64,000 bases of DNA from Mycolicibacterium goodii (GTDB taxonomy: Bacteria > Actinomycetota > Actinomycetes > Mycobacteriales > Mycobacteriaceae): the NCBI RefSeq assembly GCF_001187505.1, contig NZ_CP012150.1, positions 4,930,046 to 4,994,045 of the forward strand. Reading direction: 5' to 3'. Position numbers and translations under genes: made by a program. The notes beneath the pieces were generated by a model. The model was given only the letters and a program-made list of their open reading frames with translations. It was not told the origin of the DNA and did not search any database. Of this stretch, positions 17,758 to 26,273 are shown piece after piece (within the stretch, counting starts at the first letter, position 1; each line of letters opens with the position of its first letter).

Positions 17758-18246
17758 ATGTCCACCGACGAGTTCGCGGAGCTGACCAGGCGACTGCAGG
17801 CGCTCGAAGATCGCAACGCCATCCTCGACACGCTCAAGCAGTACGGCCACGCCCTCGATTACGGCGATTTCGACCGGCTGGTCGACTGCTTCACCAAAGA
17901 TGCCGTCCGCGAGACCAAGCGCCCCGACGGCACGGTCAACCGTTGGGTGGGCGAGGCGGGCACCATCGACTTCGCCACGCGACACTCCCACGCGCCCGAG
18001 TGGTACCACAAGCATCTCGTGCTGAACAGCCTCGTTGACATCCACGGCGACACTGCGAACGTGGAGAGCTACATGTTCCGTTTCGACACCCGCGAGCAAG
18101 AACCCTCGTTCGTCTGGGGGATGGGGCGCTACCTCGACACCATGCGACGCGAACCAGATGGCAAGTGGCGCATCATGCATCGCGTCTCGGAGATCGAAGA
18201 CCAGTGGCCCGGCCGTTTCGTGCTCAAGGGGCACGACCAGCAGTGA
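17758..18246 (+). CDS. SnoaL-like/NTF2-like polyketide-cyclase-fold protein
   Basis: 162 residues of the SnoaL-4-like alpha+beta barrel family: LQALEDRNAILDTLKQYGHALDYGDFDRLVDCFTKDA is the usual N-terminal helix-and-strand pattern, here quoted as two overlapping motifs RNAILDTLKQYGHALDYGD and FDRLVDCFTKDA. The C-terminus WRIMHRVSEIEDQW is typical. Members act as lyases, isomerases or dehydratases on small molecules; no specific reaction can be assigned. The start ATG 17758 follows GGGAG at a good distance. The stop overlaps the lactonase GTG start (18243), so the two are co-translated under LacI operator 1. Confidence 0.78.
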   Translation: MSTDEFAELTRRLQALEDRNAILDTLKQYGHALDYGDFDRLVDCFTKDAVRETKRPDGTVNRWVGEAGTIDFATRHSHAPEWYHKHLVLNSLVDIHGDTANVESYMFRFDTREQEPSFVWGMGRYLDTMRREPDGKWRIMHRVSEIEDQWPGRFVLKGHDQQ

Positions 18247-19083
18247 CCACTCACGCAGCACTGGACGAGCGCTTCGAGAAGGTACTCGACGTCGAGGCGC
18301 CCGTCCGCCGGCTCGGCACCGGCTTCGGCTTCATCGAGGGCCCGGTCTGGCATCCGACCGGCCACGCCAACGGAATGACCTACGACCGCGATCTGGCGCT
18401 GCTGGTCTGCGAGCACGTGCCCGCGGTCGTCGCCCGCTATGACCGCTCGGGTGTCCGCACCGAACTCGCCAGCATTTCGAGGGCAAGGAGCTCAACAGCC
18501 CCAACGATCTGGTGGTGCACTCCGACGGCTCGGTGTACTTCACCGATCCGCTCTACGGCCGCATGCCCGGTTTCGGCCGAGCACGGCCGTCCGATCTGGG
18601 CTTCCAGGGTGTCTACCGTGTGCCTCCGGACGGTGGTGCGCTGCAGTTGGTGGTCGACAGGGACATATTCACCGCACCCAACGGCCTGTGCCTGTCCCCG
18701 GACGACAGGGTGCTGTACGTCAACGACACCGACCAGGCGAACATCCACGCCTTCGACGTAGGCCCGGACGGATCCCTGGTCAACCAGCGGGTGTTCGCGA
18801 CCGGCATCTGGCAGGCCGACGAGCGCGGGGTTCGCGACGACGACCTCGGCGTCCCGGACGGCATGAAGTGCGACGAAAACGGGAACGTGTGGGTCACGGG
18901 TCCTGGCGGACTGTGGGTGTACGCCCCGACGGTCAGCGCATCGGTGCGGTCCGCGTTCCGGAGAAGGTCGCGAACATGCATTGGGGTGGAGAGGACTGGC
19001 GCACCCTATTCCTCACCGCGTCAACCTCGCTCTACGCGATCGACACGCTGGTGGGTCCGCGGCGCGAACCCTTCATGGGCTGA
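18243..19083 (+). pseudogene. SMP-30/gluconolactonase-like protein, two single-base frameshifts
   Basis: A six-bladed beta-propeller lactonase read in three frames. Frame one from GTG 18243 covers RRLGTGFGFIEGPVWHP. Near 18471 the sequence AGCATT lacks one base compared with the expected Ser-His-Phe. Frame two continues GKELNSPNDLVVHSDGSVYF and DIFTAPNGLCLSPDD, with the metal-binding Asn/Asp. Near 18926 a CCCC run lacks one C. Frame three finishes DGQRIGAVRVPEKVANMHWG to a TGA at 19081-19083. All parts of the protein are present, so either the gene decayed very recently or the assembly has two indel errors. Such enzymes hydrolyse sugar lactones. Confidence 0.75.
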
Positions 19084-19088
19084 CCGGT

Positions 19089-19982
19089 TCAGCGCGCGGC
19101 GGTGCGCAGGTAGACCGCGACCGCGGCCATGTCCCGTTGGCCCAGCCCGTCGTCGATGGCGTGCACTGTGGTTTCGAGATTGATCGCCGCCTGCGGCATC
19201 GGCGCGCCGACCTCGTCGGCCAGTGCCGCGATCAAACGCAAGTCCTTCGCTGCCAGATCCAGCGCGAACTGCGTTGCCGCGGTACCGGGATTCACGTAGT
19301 TGTCTTGCCGGTACTTCACCATCGGAGCGGCGACCGCGCTGTCGACGAACACCGAATACGCCTGTGCGCGTTCGATTCCAGCGCGCTCGGCCAGCACCAA
19401 CGACTCGGAGACCGCCTGTCCGAGCGCGTAGACGACGTTGTTGACGGCCAGCTTCATCACCGCGCCGGTGCCGGTATCGCCGACGTGGTGAATCACCATG
19501 CTCATCGTCTCGAGCAGCGGTCGCACACGTTCCACCGCGTCGCTCGGGCCACCGACCATGAGGGTCAGCCCCGCCGACTCGGCGGCGGCCACCGCCCCGG
19601 AGACGGGGGAGTCGATCGCGGTTCCGCCGGCCTCGCCGACGACACGGGCCAGCCAGGCGGTCCCTGCCGCGCCGGTGGTTCCCATGTCGACAGCGATCGT
19701 GCCCGGTGACCAGCCCGCCAGCAGACCGTCGGGCCCCTCGTAGACGGCGCGCAGCGCCCGTTCGTCGGCGAGCATGGTGATGACGACCCCGGCCTGCTGT
19801 GCCGCCTCGCGGGGAGTTTCGGCGACGCTGACACCGGCTGTGCCCGAGGCAAACTCGTCGGCGACAGCACGGGTCCGGTTGTGAACGACGACGGGATACC
19901 CGGCCGCCGCGATGTTGGTCGCCATGGGCAGGCCCATCCGGCCCAGCCCGAGGAACGCGACCGTCAGCCGTGTCACCGTCAT
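19089..19982 (-). CDS. NAD(P)-dependent dehydrogenase, 3-hydroxyisobutyrate/tartronate semialdehyde type
   Basis: 297 residues. Rossmann motif VAFLGLGRMGLPMATNIAAAG at the N-terminus (landmark GLGRMG), substrate motif IDSPVSGAVAAAESAG, and catalytic Lys in AVMKLAVNNVVY. It starts at ATG 19982, overlapping the stop of the upstream zinc alcohol dehydrogenase by four bases (ATGA). The pair is therefore one leftward operon from the LacI-operator promoter at 21115. It converges with the lactonase (5-base gap). Could act on a 2-hydroxy-3-oxo acid or a 3-hydroxy acid derived from a sugar acid. Confidence 0.87.
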   Translation of the reverse strand: MTVTRLTVAFLGLGRMGLPMATNIAAAGYPVVVHNRTRAVADEFASGTAGVSVAETPREAAQQAGVVITMLADERALRAVYEGPDGLLAGWSPGTIAVDMGTTGAAGTAWLARVVGEAGGTAIDSPVSGAVAAAESAGLTLMVGGPSDAVERVRPLLETMSMVIHHVGDTGTGAVMKLAVNNVVYALGQAVSESLVLAERAGIERAQAYSVFVDSAVAAPMVKYRQDNYVNPGTAATQFALDLAAKDLRLIAALADEVGAPMPQAAINLETTVHAIDDGLGQRDMAAVAVYLRTAAR

Positions 19983-21067
19983 CGGGTCACTGTCTTCCGG
20001 GGTTTCGTCGCCCACGGGTCTATCAGGGTCTTGATCCGGGTGCTGCGCCGTTCGACCATGGGGCGCAGTCCCTCGGCGACCAGATCATCGAGGGCGAGCG
20101 CGACGGGCGCTACGTCGTCCCACCCGTCGGCGCGTGCGGCCAACAGTCGCAGCGCCTCCGGCAGGTCGAGCCGGCAGACATGAGCATTGGTCCCGATCAA
20201 CTCGACCTCGCGCAGTGAGAGGTCGCGCGCATCGATCGGTACGCGACTGTGCTGGAGACCGACCATGACCACCCGGGTGCCCCGCGCAGCCAGACTCAGT
20301 GCCTGCGCGAACCCGGCTGCGCTACCAGAAACTTCGTAGATGACCGACGGGACGATGTCATGGGCGGCCAGCACCTCGGCGAGGCTTTGGTCGCTTTCTG
20401 CGAGGACGGTGTGCTCGGCGCCCAGGGCGGCGGCGGTGCGCAACCGTCCCTCGTCGAGATCGGAGACCACGACGCTGCCGCAGCGGTCGGCCGCGGCGTA
20501 GGTCAGAAAGGCGCCGATGCCGCCGGCGCCGAGGATGAGTGCGGATTCATCGGGCGCCAGACGGCCCCGCCGCATCGCGTGGACTGCGATCGACATGGGC
20601 TGAGCCAAGGCCGCCGCGTCGGCCGTGAGTCCAAGACCGGAGGCGTCGATGCACGTCGACGCAGGCACCACGACATACTCGGCCAGCGCGCCGTGCCGGC
20701 TCAGACCCACCGTCGAGTAGTGCCGGCACAGATTCGTCATGTCGCGCCTGCACCAGAAGCACTCGCCGCACGAAATTCCGGCGCCAGAGACCACCAGAGC
20801 CCCTCGGCGGAAACCCTCCACGTCGCGACCCATGTCTTCGACGACCCCAGCCAGTTCGTGCCCTGGGATCATCGGCCCGACATGACCGGACACGGGATGC
20901 GGCTGGTCGATGGGGAACATGTGCGGCCCGGACTCGAACTCGTGCGCATCGGTGCCGCAAATACCAACCGCTTGAACTTTGATCATCAGATCTCCCGGGC
21001 CGGGCCGGACATCTGGAACGTCCTCCACGCGGACGTCACCGCGTCCGTGGAAAACTGCTGCGCGCAT
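19979..21067 (-). CDS. Zinc-dependent alcohol/polyol dehydrogenase (MDR family)
   Basis: 362 residues of the threonine/butanediol-dehydrogenase type. Catalytic zinc ligands: Cys in VGICGTDAHEFE and His-Glu in PMIPGHELAGVV. Structural zinc loop: CGECFWCRRDMTNLC. NAD motif: LILGAGGIGAFLT. The enzyme oxidises a secondary alcohol or polyol using NAD(P). First gene of the leftward arm; the operator TGCAAACGATTGCT lies 47 bases upstream of its ATG at 21067. Confidence 0.9.
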   Translation of the reverse strand: MRAAVFHGRGDVRVEDVPDVRPGPGDLMIKVQAVGICGTDAHEFESGPHMFPIDQPHPVSGHVGPMIPGHELAGVVEDMGRDVEGFRRGALVVSGAGISCGECFWCRRDMTNLCRHYSTVGLSRHGALAEYVVVPASTCIDASGLGLTADAAALAQPMSIAVHAMRRGRLAPDESALILGAGGIGAFLTYAAADRCGSVVVSDLDEGRLRTAAALGAEHTVLAESDQSLAEVLAAHDIVPSVIYEVSGSAAGFAQALSLAARGTRVVMVGLQHSRVPIDARDLSLREVELIGTNAHVCRLDLPEALRLLAARADGWDDVAPVALALDDLVAEGLRPMVERRSTRIKTLIDPWATKPRKTVTR

Positions 21068-21114
21068 AGTCTTTGACTCCTCTCAGCAGGCATGAATGTT
21101 GACGTGGCCTCTGA

Positions 21115-21128
21115 TGCAAACGATTGCT
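21115..21128. promoter_or_regulatory. LacI-type operator 2
   Basis: TGCAAACGATTGCT, 13 of 14 identical to operator 1, positioned to control the leftward dehydrogenase pair in the divergent promoter region 21068-21283. Confidence 0.7.
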
Positions 21129-21250
21129 CACAGCTTAGGAATCCGGTGAGGCGGTGTCAACAGCGCCAACCGCTGTGGTCCGAGAGTCAGAACGAGTTCC
21201 CTGTGACCCTTGACACGGCAGAGCGCGTCGACGATGGTAAGCATCACCGA

Positions 21251-21264
21251 TGCAAAGCTTTGCA
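21251..21264. promoter_or_regulatory. LacI-type operator 3
   Basis: TGCAAAGCTTTGCA, a perfect 14-bp palindrome 19 bases upstream of the MHS transporter start. Confidence 0.7.
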
Positions 21265-21283
21265 CACCGAGGGAGCCGAATCG

Positions 21284-22609
21284 ATGAGCTTGAGAACCCG
21301 CGCACGGACTGCCGGCGCGACGACTGCCGGTCATGTCGGCGGTCATACCGGACCGATGCGGGCCGCGGTCGCCGGTGGACTCGGTTCACTGGTCGAGTAC
21401 TTCGACTTCGCGATCTACGGTTTCGTCGCGGTGTACATCGCCGCACACTTCTTCCCCAGTGACCAGCCGGCCGTCGGTGTCCTCGCGACGATGGGAGCTT
21501 TCGCGATCGGCTACGTCGTGCGGCCGCTGGGCGGATGGTATTTCGGCCGGATGGGCGACCGGCACGGCAGAAGCCGGGCACTGGTCGTCACGGTGGTGTC
21601 GATGGGCGTCTGCACCACGGCGATCGGTCTACTGCCCGGATACGACACGATCGGCATCTTCGCGCCCGTCGGGTTGCTGGTGTTGCGAGCGCTGCAGGGC
21701 TTCTGCGCCGGCGGCGAGGTCGCCGGCGCGGCGTCCTACGCCGCGGAGTCCGCCCCGGCGAACCGGCGCGGATTCTTCACGTCGTTCACGCCGATCGGAA
21801 CGACCGGCGGTTACGCGGGTGCGGCGATCGTCGTCGTCCTGACCACCACCGCGCTGACCGCCGAGCAAATGCAAACCTGGGGCTGGCGCATACCATTCCT
21901 CGTCGTTGCGCCGATCACATTGCTGTGCACGTTCTTTCGGCTTCGTCTCGAAGACTCCCCGGAATTCCTCGAGATGTCGGCCCAGCAGATCGCGAAGAGC
22001 CCGCTGCGCGAGGTACTGGCCCGCAATCCCCGGCAGGTCGTTGCGGCGGTGCTGCTGACGTTCGCCACCTTCGGCACCTCGACCCTGGTGCTCGCCTACC
22101 TGCCCACGTTCTTCATCAAGGTGCGCGGCTTCGACGCGCAGCCGTACTACCTGATGATGTCCGTGGTCATCACCGGTGCGCTGCTGGCGTTCCCGTTCAT
22201 CGGGGCACTGTCGGATCGATTCGGCCGCAGGCGGGTGATGCTGGTCGGCTACGCGGGTCTCATCGTGCTGGCATATCCGATGTTCTGGGCGCTGGACACG
22301 TCGCAGAGCATGGTGGCGCTCGGCGTCGTCCTGTTCATCTACTACGTGGTCAACGGCATCACCATCGCCACTACGTATCTGGTGACCGTGGAGTTGATGC
22401 CGCGCCCGGTGCGCTACACCGGATCCGCGCTCGGCATCAACCTGGGCCTCATCGTCATCAGCTTCGGTCCGACGCTGGCCGCTGAAGTGGTCAACACGTC
22501 GGGCAGCCTGATCCCGGTGGCGCTGTGGGCAGCGGGGTGTGGAGTCATCGGTGCCGCCACGCTGCTCTTCGGTGTCCGAGAGACCGCTGGTGAGGCACTG
22601 CCGAGATAA
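21284..22609 (+). CDS. MHS-family (MFS) metabolite:H+ symporter
   Basis: 441 residues, about 12 helices. First helix GSLVEYFDFAIYGFVAVYIA and signature RPLGGWYFGRMGDRHGRSRA mark the metabolite:H+ symporter group; ALSDRFGRRRVM is the second-half repeat. ATG 21284 is preferred because upstream in-frame residues are not conserved and would overlap operator 3. It is related to, but clearly different from, the transporter at 1-1302. Likely imports the substrate of the LacI regulon. Confidence 0.88.
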   Translation: MSLRTRARTAGATTAGHVGGHTGPMRAAVAGGLGSLVEYFDFAIYGFVAVYIAAHFFPSDQPAVGVLATMGAFAIGYVVRPLGGWYFGRMGDRHGRSRALVVTVVSMGVCTTAIGLLPGYDTIGIFAPVGLLVLRALQGFCAGGEVAGAASYAAESAPANRRGFFTSFTPIGTTGGYAGAAIVVVLTTTALTAEQMQTWGWRIPFLVVAPITLLCTFFRLRLEDSPEFLEMSAQQIAKSPLREVLARNPRQVVAAVLLTFATFGTSTLVLAYLPTFFIKVRGFDAQPYYLMMSVVITGALLAFPFIGALSDRFGRRRVMLVGYAGLIVLAYPMFWALDTSQSMVALGVVLFIYYVVNGITIATTYLVTVELMPRPVRYTGSALGINLGLIVISFGPTLAAEVVNTSGSLIPVALWAAGCGVIGAATLLFGVRETAGEALPR

Positions 22610-22612
22610 CGA

Positions 22613-22630
22613 CACGGCACCGATGCCGTG
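22613..22630. terminator. Weak hairpin after the MHS transporter gene
   Basis: CACGGC (22613-22618) pairs with GCCGTG (22625-22630), 6-base loop, directly after the stop at 22609 and before operator 4. No T-tract. Confidence 0.35.
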
Positions 22631-22639
22631 CAAATGCAA

Positions 22640-22652
22640 TGCAACGTTTGCA
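22640..22652. promoter_or_regulatory. LacI-type operator 4 (one base shorter)
   Basis: TGCAACGTTTGCA, like the other operators but lacking one base in the left half, 53 bases upstream of the LacI gene. Suggests weaker autoregulation. Confidence 0.5.
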
Positions 22653-22705
22653 TCGGCGCTACACTGGCCACACCGCGGACGGCCGCGGCGGGGAAGGGGA
22701 AGCGC

Positions 22706-23749
22706 ATGCCCGACGTGACGTTGAAGGACGTCGCCGAGCGGGCCGGTGTGCACTTCGGGACGGTCTCGCGGGCGCTGGATCCGCAACGCTCACACAAGGT
22801 CAGCCCGGAAACCCGTGAGCGTGTGGAGGCGGCCGCCCGGGAACTGGGTTACCAGGCCAACGTGATGGCGCGCGGTCTGCGCAAGGGCCGCACCGGGTTG
22901 ATCGGTGTCGTGGTGGCCGACCTGGGCAACCCGTTCCTCCCTCCGATCCTGCGCGGGCTCGACGATGTCCTGAGCCCACGCGGATTCATGACCGCGGTGT
23001 CGGAAACGCACGAAGATCCCGACGCTTTGCGGCGCGTCTGCGAGCACCTCGTGTCGCGCCGCGCCGACGGCATCGTGGTCAGCGCCGCCCACACCCGAGA
23101 CGGCGCCTTCATCAGCGAATTGGAACAGTCGATTCCGGTGATACTTGCCGTGCGCCGCGTCAGCGGGGGCGGTCATCACACGGTCACTCACGACGATGTA
23201 CTCGGTGCCCGGTTGGTGACCGAGCACCTGGTGGCCGCCGGGCACCGGCGGATCGCCCAATTACGGGGGCCTGCCGGCGTCTCGTCGTTCATCGGGCGCG
23301 GCCGCGGGTTCAGCGAAGTGGTCGCCGAGCAGGGCTGTACGGACCTGACGCTCGACGACCACGCCGCCGAGCCCACCACCGCCGAGGGAAAACGGCTGGC
23401 AGCAGCCCTGTTGGCGCGGGGCGACCGTCCAACCGGCATCTTCGCCCACAACGATCTGATCGCGGTCGGCGCTCTCGAGGCGATGAGCGAGGCAGGGCTG
23501 CGCTGCCCCGAGGACATCTCCATCGTCGGGTACAACGACGCACCACTGACCGCTCATTTGAGCCCGCCCCTGACCACGGTCCGGCTGCCCAGCCGCGACC
23601 TCGGCAGGCGCGCGGCCACCATGCTGCTCAATCACCTCGACGGCCGACCCGAGCCGGCGGCCACCATCGCGCTGGAACCTCAACTGGTAGTCCGGCATTC
23701 GGTCAGTGCGCCCGCCACTGCCCGGCCGCGGCGTGCCCGCGCCCGCTGA
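22706..23749 (+). CDS. LacI-family transcriptional regulator
   Basis: 347 residues. The DNA-binding head VTLKDVAERAGVHFGTVSRA and hinge helix ARELGYQANVMARGLRKG are followed by a periplasmic-binding-protein-like effector domain. In it, GVVVADLGNPFLPPI, FAHNDLIAVGALEAM and ISIVGYNDAPL are conserved. ATG 22706 gives the standard N-terminus. The position amid five palindromes of LacI-operator type makes it the likely controller of the SnoaL/lactonase, dehydrogenase, transporter and M24 genes. Effector unknown. Confidence 0.92.
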   Translation: MPDVTLKDVAERAGVHFGTVSRALDPQRSHKVSPETRERVEAAARELGYQANVMARGLRKGRTGLIGVVVADLGNPFLPPILRGLDDVLSPRGFMTAVSETHEDPDALRRVCEHLVSRRADGIVVSAAHTRDGAFISELEQSIPVILAVRRVSGGGHHTVTHDDVLGARLVTEHLVAAGHRRIAQLRGPAGVSSFIGRGRGFSEVVAEQGCTDLTLDDHAAEPTTAEGKRLAAALLARGDRPTGIFAHNDLIAVGALEAMSEAGLRCPEDISIVGYNDAPLTAHLSPPLTTVRLPSRDLGRRAATMLLNHLDGRPEPAATIALEPQLVVRHSVSAPATARPRRARAR

Positions 23750-23809
23750 CAATTGCTTTTCCTGATGCTTGACACACCGATTGTGGTGGCGCACACTGTT
23801 CGAAGTTGA

Positions 23810-23823
23810 TGCAAAGGTTTGCA
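23810..23823. promoter_or_regulatory. LacI-type operator 5
   Basis: TGCAAAGGTTTGCA, palindromic 14-mer 55 bases upstream of the M24-family gene. Confidence 0.7.
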
Positions 23824-23878
23824 CAGTGCCGTCGGCGCACACCTCTACGCAGCCGTGGCCTTCCTCGAGACAGGCGAA

Positions 23879-25144
23879 ATGATCACGCAAACTTCACTTT
23901 CCAAGAACTTCCGTCCACTCGGTGCGCCCGGCCACATGGGGGTGGATTACGAGGAGCGTGTGGATTTCGCGCGGTTGCGGGAGTACCGGATCGGTCGGGC
24001 CAAGGCGGCGTTGGAGGCCAGTGGGTGTGGGGCGTTCCTGCTGTTCGACTTCTACAACATCCGCTACACCACCCAGACCTGGATCGGGGGTGCGCTGGGC
24101 GACAAGATGATCCGGTACTGCCTGCTGACCCGTGACGGGGATCCGATCCTGTGGGATTTCGGCTCGGCCGTGCGGCATCACAAGCTGTACTCGCCGTGGC
24201 TGCCGCAGGAGAACTGGCGGGCCGGGTTCCTCGGTTTCCGGGGTGCGGTGGCCCCGGATGCGGGACTGATGCGGGATGCGGTCACCGAGATCAAGAGCAT
24301 CCTGGTCGAGGCTGGCGTGGCCGGCGAGCCGGTGGGTATGGACATCGTCGAGCCGCCGTTCCTGTTCGAGATGCAGCGTCAGGGGCTCGAAGTCGTTGAC
24401 GCGCAACAGAGCATGCTCGATGCCAGGGTGATCAAGTCCGTTGACGAGATCATGCTGCTCAACCAGGCCGCGGCCATGGTCGACGGGGTGTATCAGGACA
24501 TCGTGGAGGCGCTCAAGCCCGGTGTGCGGGAGAACGAGATCGTCGCACTGGCCAACAAGCGGCTCTATGAGCTGGGCTCGGATCAGGTCGAGGCGGTCAA
24601 CGCGATTTCGGGGGAGCGGTGCAATCCGCATCCGCACAACTTCACCGACCGCATCATCCGCCCGGGTGATCAGGCGTTCTTCGACATCATCCACTCCTAC
24701 AACGGGTATCGGACGTGCTATTACCGCACCTTCGGCGTGGGCAGCGCGACGCAGAGCCAACGCGACGCCTACAAGCAGGCCCGGGAGTGGATGGACCGCT
24801 CGATCGAGGCGATCCGTCCCGGTGGCGGTTCCGATCAGATCGCCCGGTTGTTGCCCAAGGCGCAGGATTTCGGTTTCGAAAACGAGATGGCCGCGTTCGG
24901 TCTGCAGTTCGCGCACGGGCTGGGGCTGGGTCTGCATGAGCGGCCGATCATCTCACGGCTGAACTCGCTGGAGAACCCGTTGGAGATCCGGGCGGGCATG
25001 GTGTTCGCGATGGAGACCTACTGCCCGGCCTCGGACGGCACGTCGGCCGCGCGGATCGAGGAGGAGGTCGTGGTCACCGACGACGGCCCGGTGATCCTCA
25101 CCAAGTTCCCCGCCCAGGAACTGTTCGTCGCCAACCAGTACTGA
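23879..25144 (+). CDS. M24 (pita-bread) family protein with an altered metal site
   Basis: 421 residues: a creatinase-type N-terminal domain (FLLFDFYNIRYTTQTWIGG) followed by a pita-bread catalytic domain. The family includes aminopeptidase P, prolidase, creatinase and the DMSP lyase DddP. Metal-ligand positions: the first Asp is present in FFDIIHSYNGYRTCYYRTF, but the second, eleven residues on, is Cys. The His of FAHGLGLGLHERP, the Glu of FAMETY and the Glu of RIEEEVVV are kept. The enzyme may thus bind metal differently or use none, as creatinase does, so I do not assign a substrate. The start ATG 23879 follows the conserved length. It is the last intact gene of the LacI regulon and sits directly before a broken permease gene. 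Confidence 0.8.
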   Translation: MITQTSLSKNFRPLGAPGHMGVDYEERVDFARLREYRIGRAKAALEASGCGAFLLFDFYNIRYTTQTWIGGALGDKMIRYCLLTRDGDPILWDFGSAVRHHKLYSPWLPQENWRAGFLGFRGAVAPDAGLMRDAVTEIKSILVEAGVAGEPVGMDIVEPPFLFEMQRQGLEVVDAQQSMLDARVIKSVDEIMLLNQAAAMVDGVYQDIVEALKPGVRENEIVALANKRLYELGSDQVEAVNAISGERCNPHPHNFTDRIIRPGDQAFFDIIHSYNGYRTCYYRTFGVGSATQSQRDAYKQAREWMDRSIEAIRPGGGSDQIARLLPKAQDFGFENEMAAFGLQFAHGLGLGLHERPIISRLNSLENPLEIRAGMVFAMETYCPASDGTSAARIEEEVVVTDDGPVILTKFPAQELFVANQY

Positions 25145-25166
25145 GCTCGATCGCGAAAGGATCATT

Positions 25167-25348
25167 GTGACAGGCACATTCGAGCTGGGTAGGCGAGCTC
25201 CGCTGGAGGTGGAGGACCTGCCGACGCCGGAGCAGGTGTTCGACATCCCGCGGCTGGGCCGCAAGCAGATCCTCACCTGCGCGATCGGGCCGTCGCTCAT
25301 CGCACTCGGCGTCTCCATCGGAGGCGGGGAGTGGATCCTCGGGCCCCT
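25167..25348 (+). pseudogene. Nramp-type divalent-metal transporter gene, N-terminal fragment
   Basis: The 60 codons from GTG 25167 (AAAGGA upstream) read through FDIPRLGRKQILTCAIGPSL and then IALGVSIGGGEWILGP, which matches the first helix region of Nramp-family permeases. After about 25346 the sequence becomes reverse-strand istB and homology ends. The remaining 90 percent of the gene is absent from the window. It was probably co-transcribed with the M24 gene 22 bases upstream and could have supplied its substrate or metal. Confidence 0.7.
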
Positions 25349-25746
25349 GTGTCCAATCACCCTCTGCCCGAGCGCTTCGAGGAAGAATGTTTTGCCGGTG
25401 CCGGCCGGGCCACAGACCACCAGGTTCTCTCGGCGTTGCACCCATTCCAGGGTTCGCAGTGGCTGCTGGGTGGGCAGCGGGATCGACGAGGCGGCCGGGT
25501 CCCAGACGTCGAAGGTTTTCCCGGTCGGGAACCCGGCGGCTTTGCGGCGGGCGGCGAGCATGGAACGGGCTCGGCCGGCGGCTTCTTCGGTGAGCAGCGC
25601 CTTGATGACTTCTGTGGGGGCCCAACGTTAGGCCCGGGCCGTGGCCAGCACGTCGGCGGCGATCGCCCGAGCGTGGGCAACCGCACCGCCCGCATCAACG
25701 ACTCCACTTCAGCAGGCAGCGACATGACAGGTGCGCTGGCAGTCAT
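25349..25746 (-). pseudogene. istB ATPase fragment (IS21 helper), frameshifted and truncated
   Basis: Starts MTASAPVMSLPAEVESLMRA at 25746, its ATG overlapping the istA stop (ATGA), the usual istA-istB coupling. A missing C in a CCC run near 25677 shifts the frame, and an in-frame TAA replaces a sense codon about 45 bases on. The original frame then continues MLAARRKAAGFPTGKTFDVW and the Walker A motif VVCGPAGTGKTFFLEALGQR before homology stops at the Nramp junction. Not functional. Confidence 0.7.
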
Positions 25747-25911
25747 CGGCTGCCTGCTGCGGCGGTGTCGATGATGGTGCGGCCGAACAGGTTCCATCCG
25801 CTGGTGCCTCGCACAAGCGAGGTGTCTTCGTCGGCGCCATGGGCAATTCTTATTGGCCGCGGATGAGCATTTTCATGTCCGCCTACGGGCAGTTTTTCAC
25901 GTCCGCCGACA
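25349..25911 (-). mobile_element. IS21-family insertion sequence remnant
   Basis: On the reverse strand the element begins TGTCGGCGGACGTGAAAA at 25911, with a second GGCGGACATGAAAA repeat at about 25870-25883, the multiple terminal repeats typical of IS21. It then jumps to the last codons of istA and an istB fragment ending near 25349. Most of istA, the istB C-terminus and the other terminal repeat are missing. The remnant ends inside the Nramp-type gene. Confidence 0.7.
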
Positions 25912-26273
25912 ATCCGGCGAACCGACGCGAGAAGCAGCAGCCGCCGCCACCGCGGCGGAAAGAACAACCGCTGTCCAGTCGCAATACAGTTGTCATCGGC
26001 CCGCCGCAAAATGCCACAGCCGTAACGGCGTAGGTTTCAACACAAGATCGCGGTTCGGATTTCCGGTCGCGTATCGTCCGTCGGCGCGATTTATCGAACA
26101 CGACGCACAGCGAGGTCGAACGTATGCGCCTCGGCTGGTCACAGCCGTTGCGAGGCTGCGCACGTGATCACCTGCCCCGCTGCGCGCACTTGGAGGGTTT
26201 CGGTGTGACCGAGCTAGTTCAGCGAGGATGCCGAAACGTCAGCCGAGGCGACGAAGTCAATTCGTCACTCGGA
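25912..26273. other. Gene-free spacer downstream of the aconitase gene
   Basis: About 360 bases between the IS21 end and the aconitase stop. Open frames are short and low in coding character on both strands; I see no terminator or RNA gene. Confidence 0.4.

Noticed and set aside
23879..25144. Assignment of the M24 protein as the DMSP lyase DddP
   Set aside because: Fold and N-terminal domain are similar, but the second metal Asp is Cys and the active-site surroundings differ, so the specific name is not justified.
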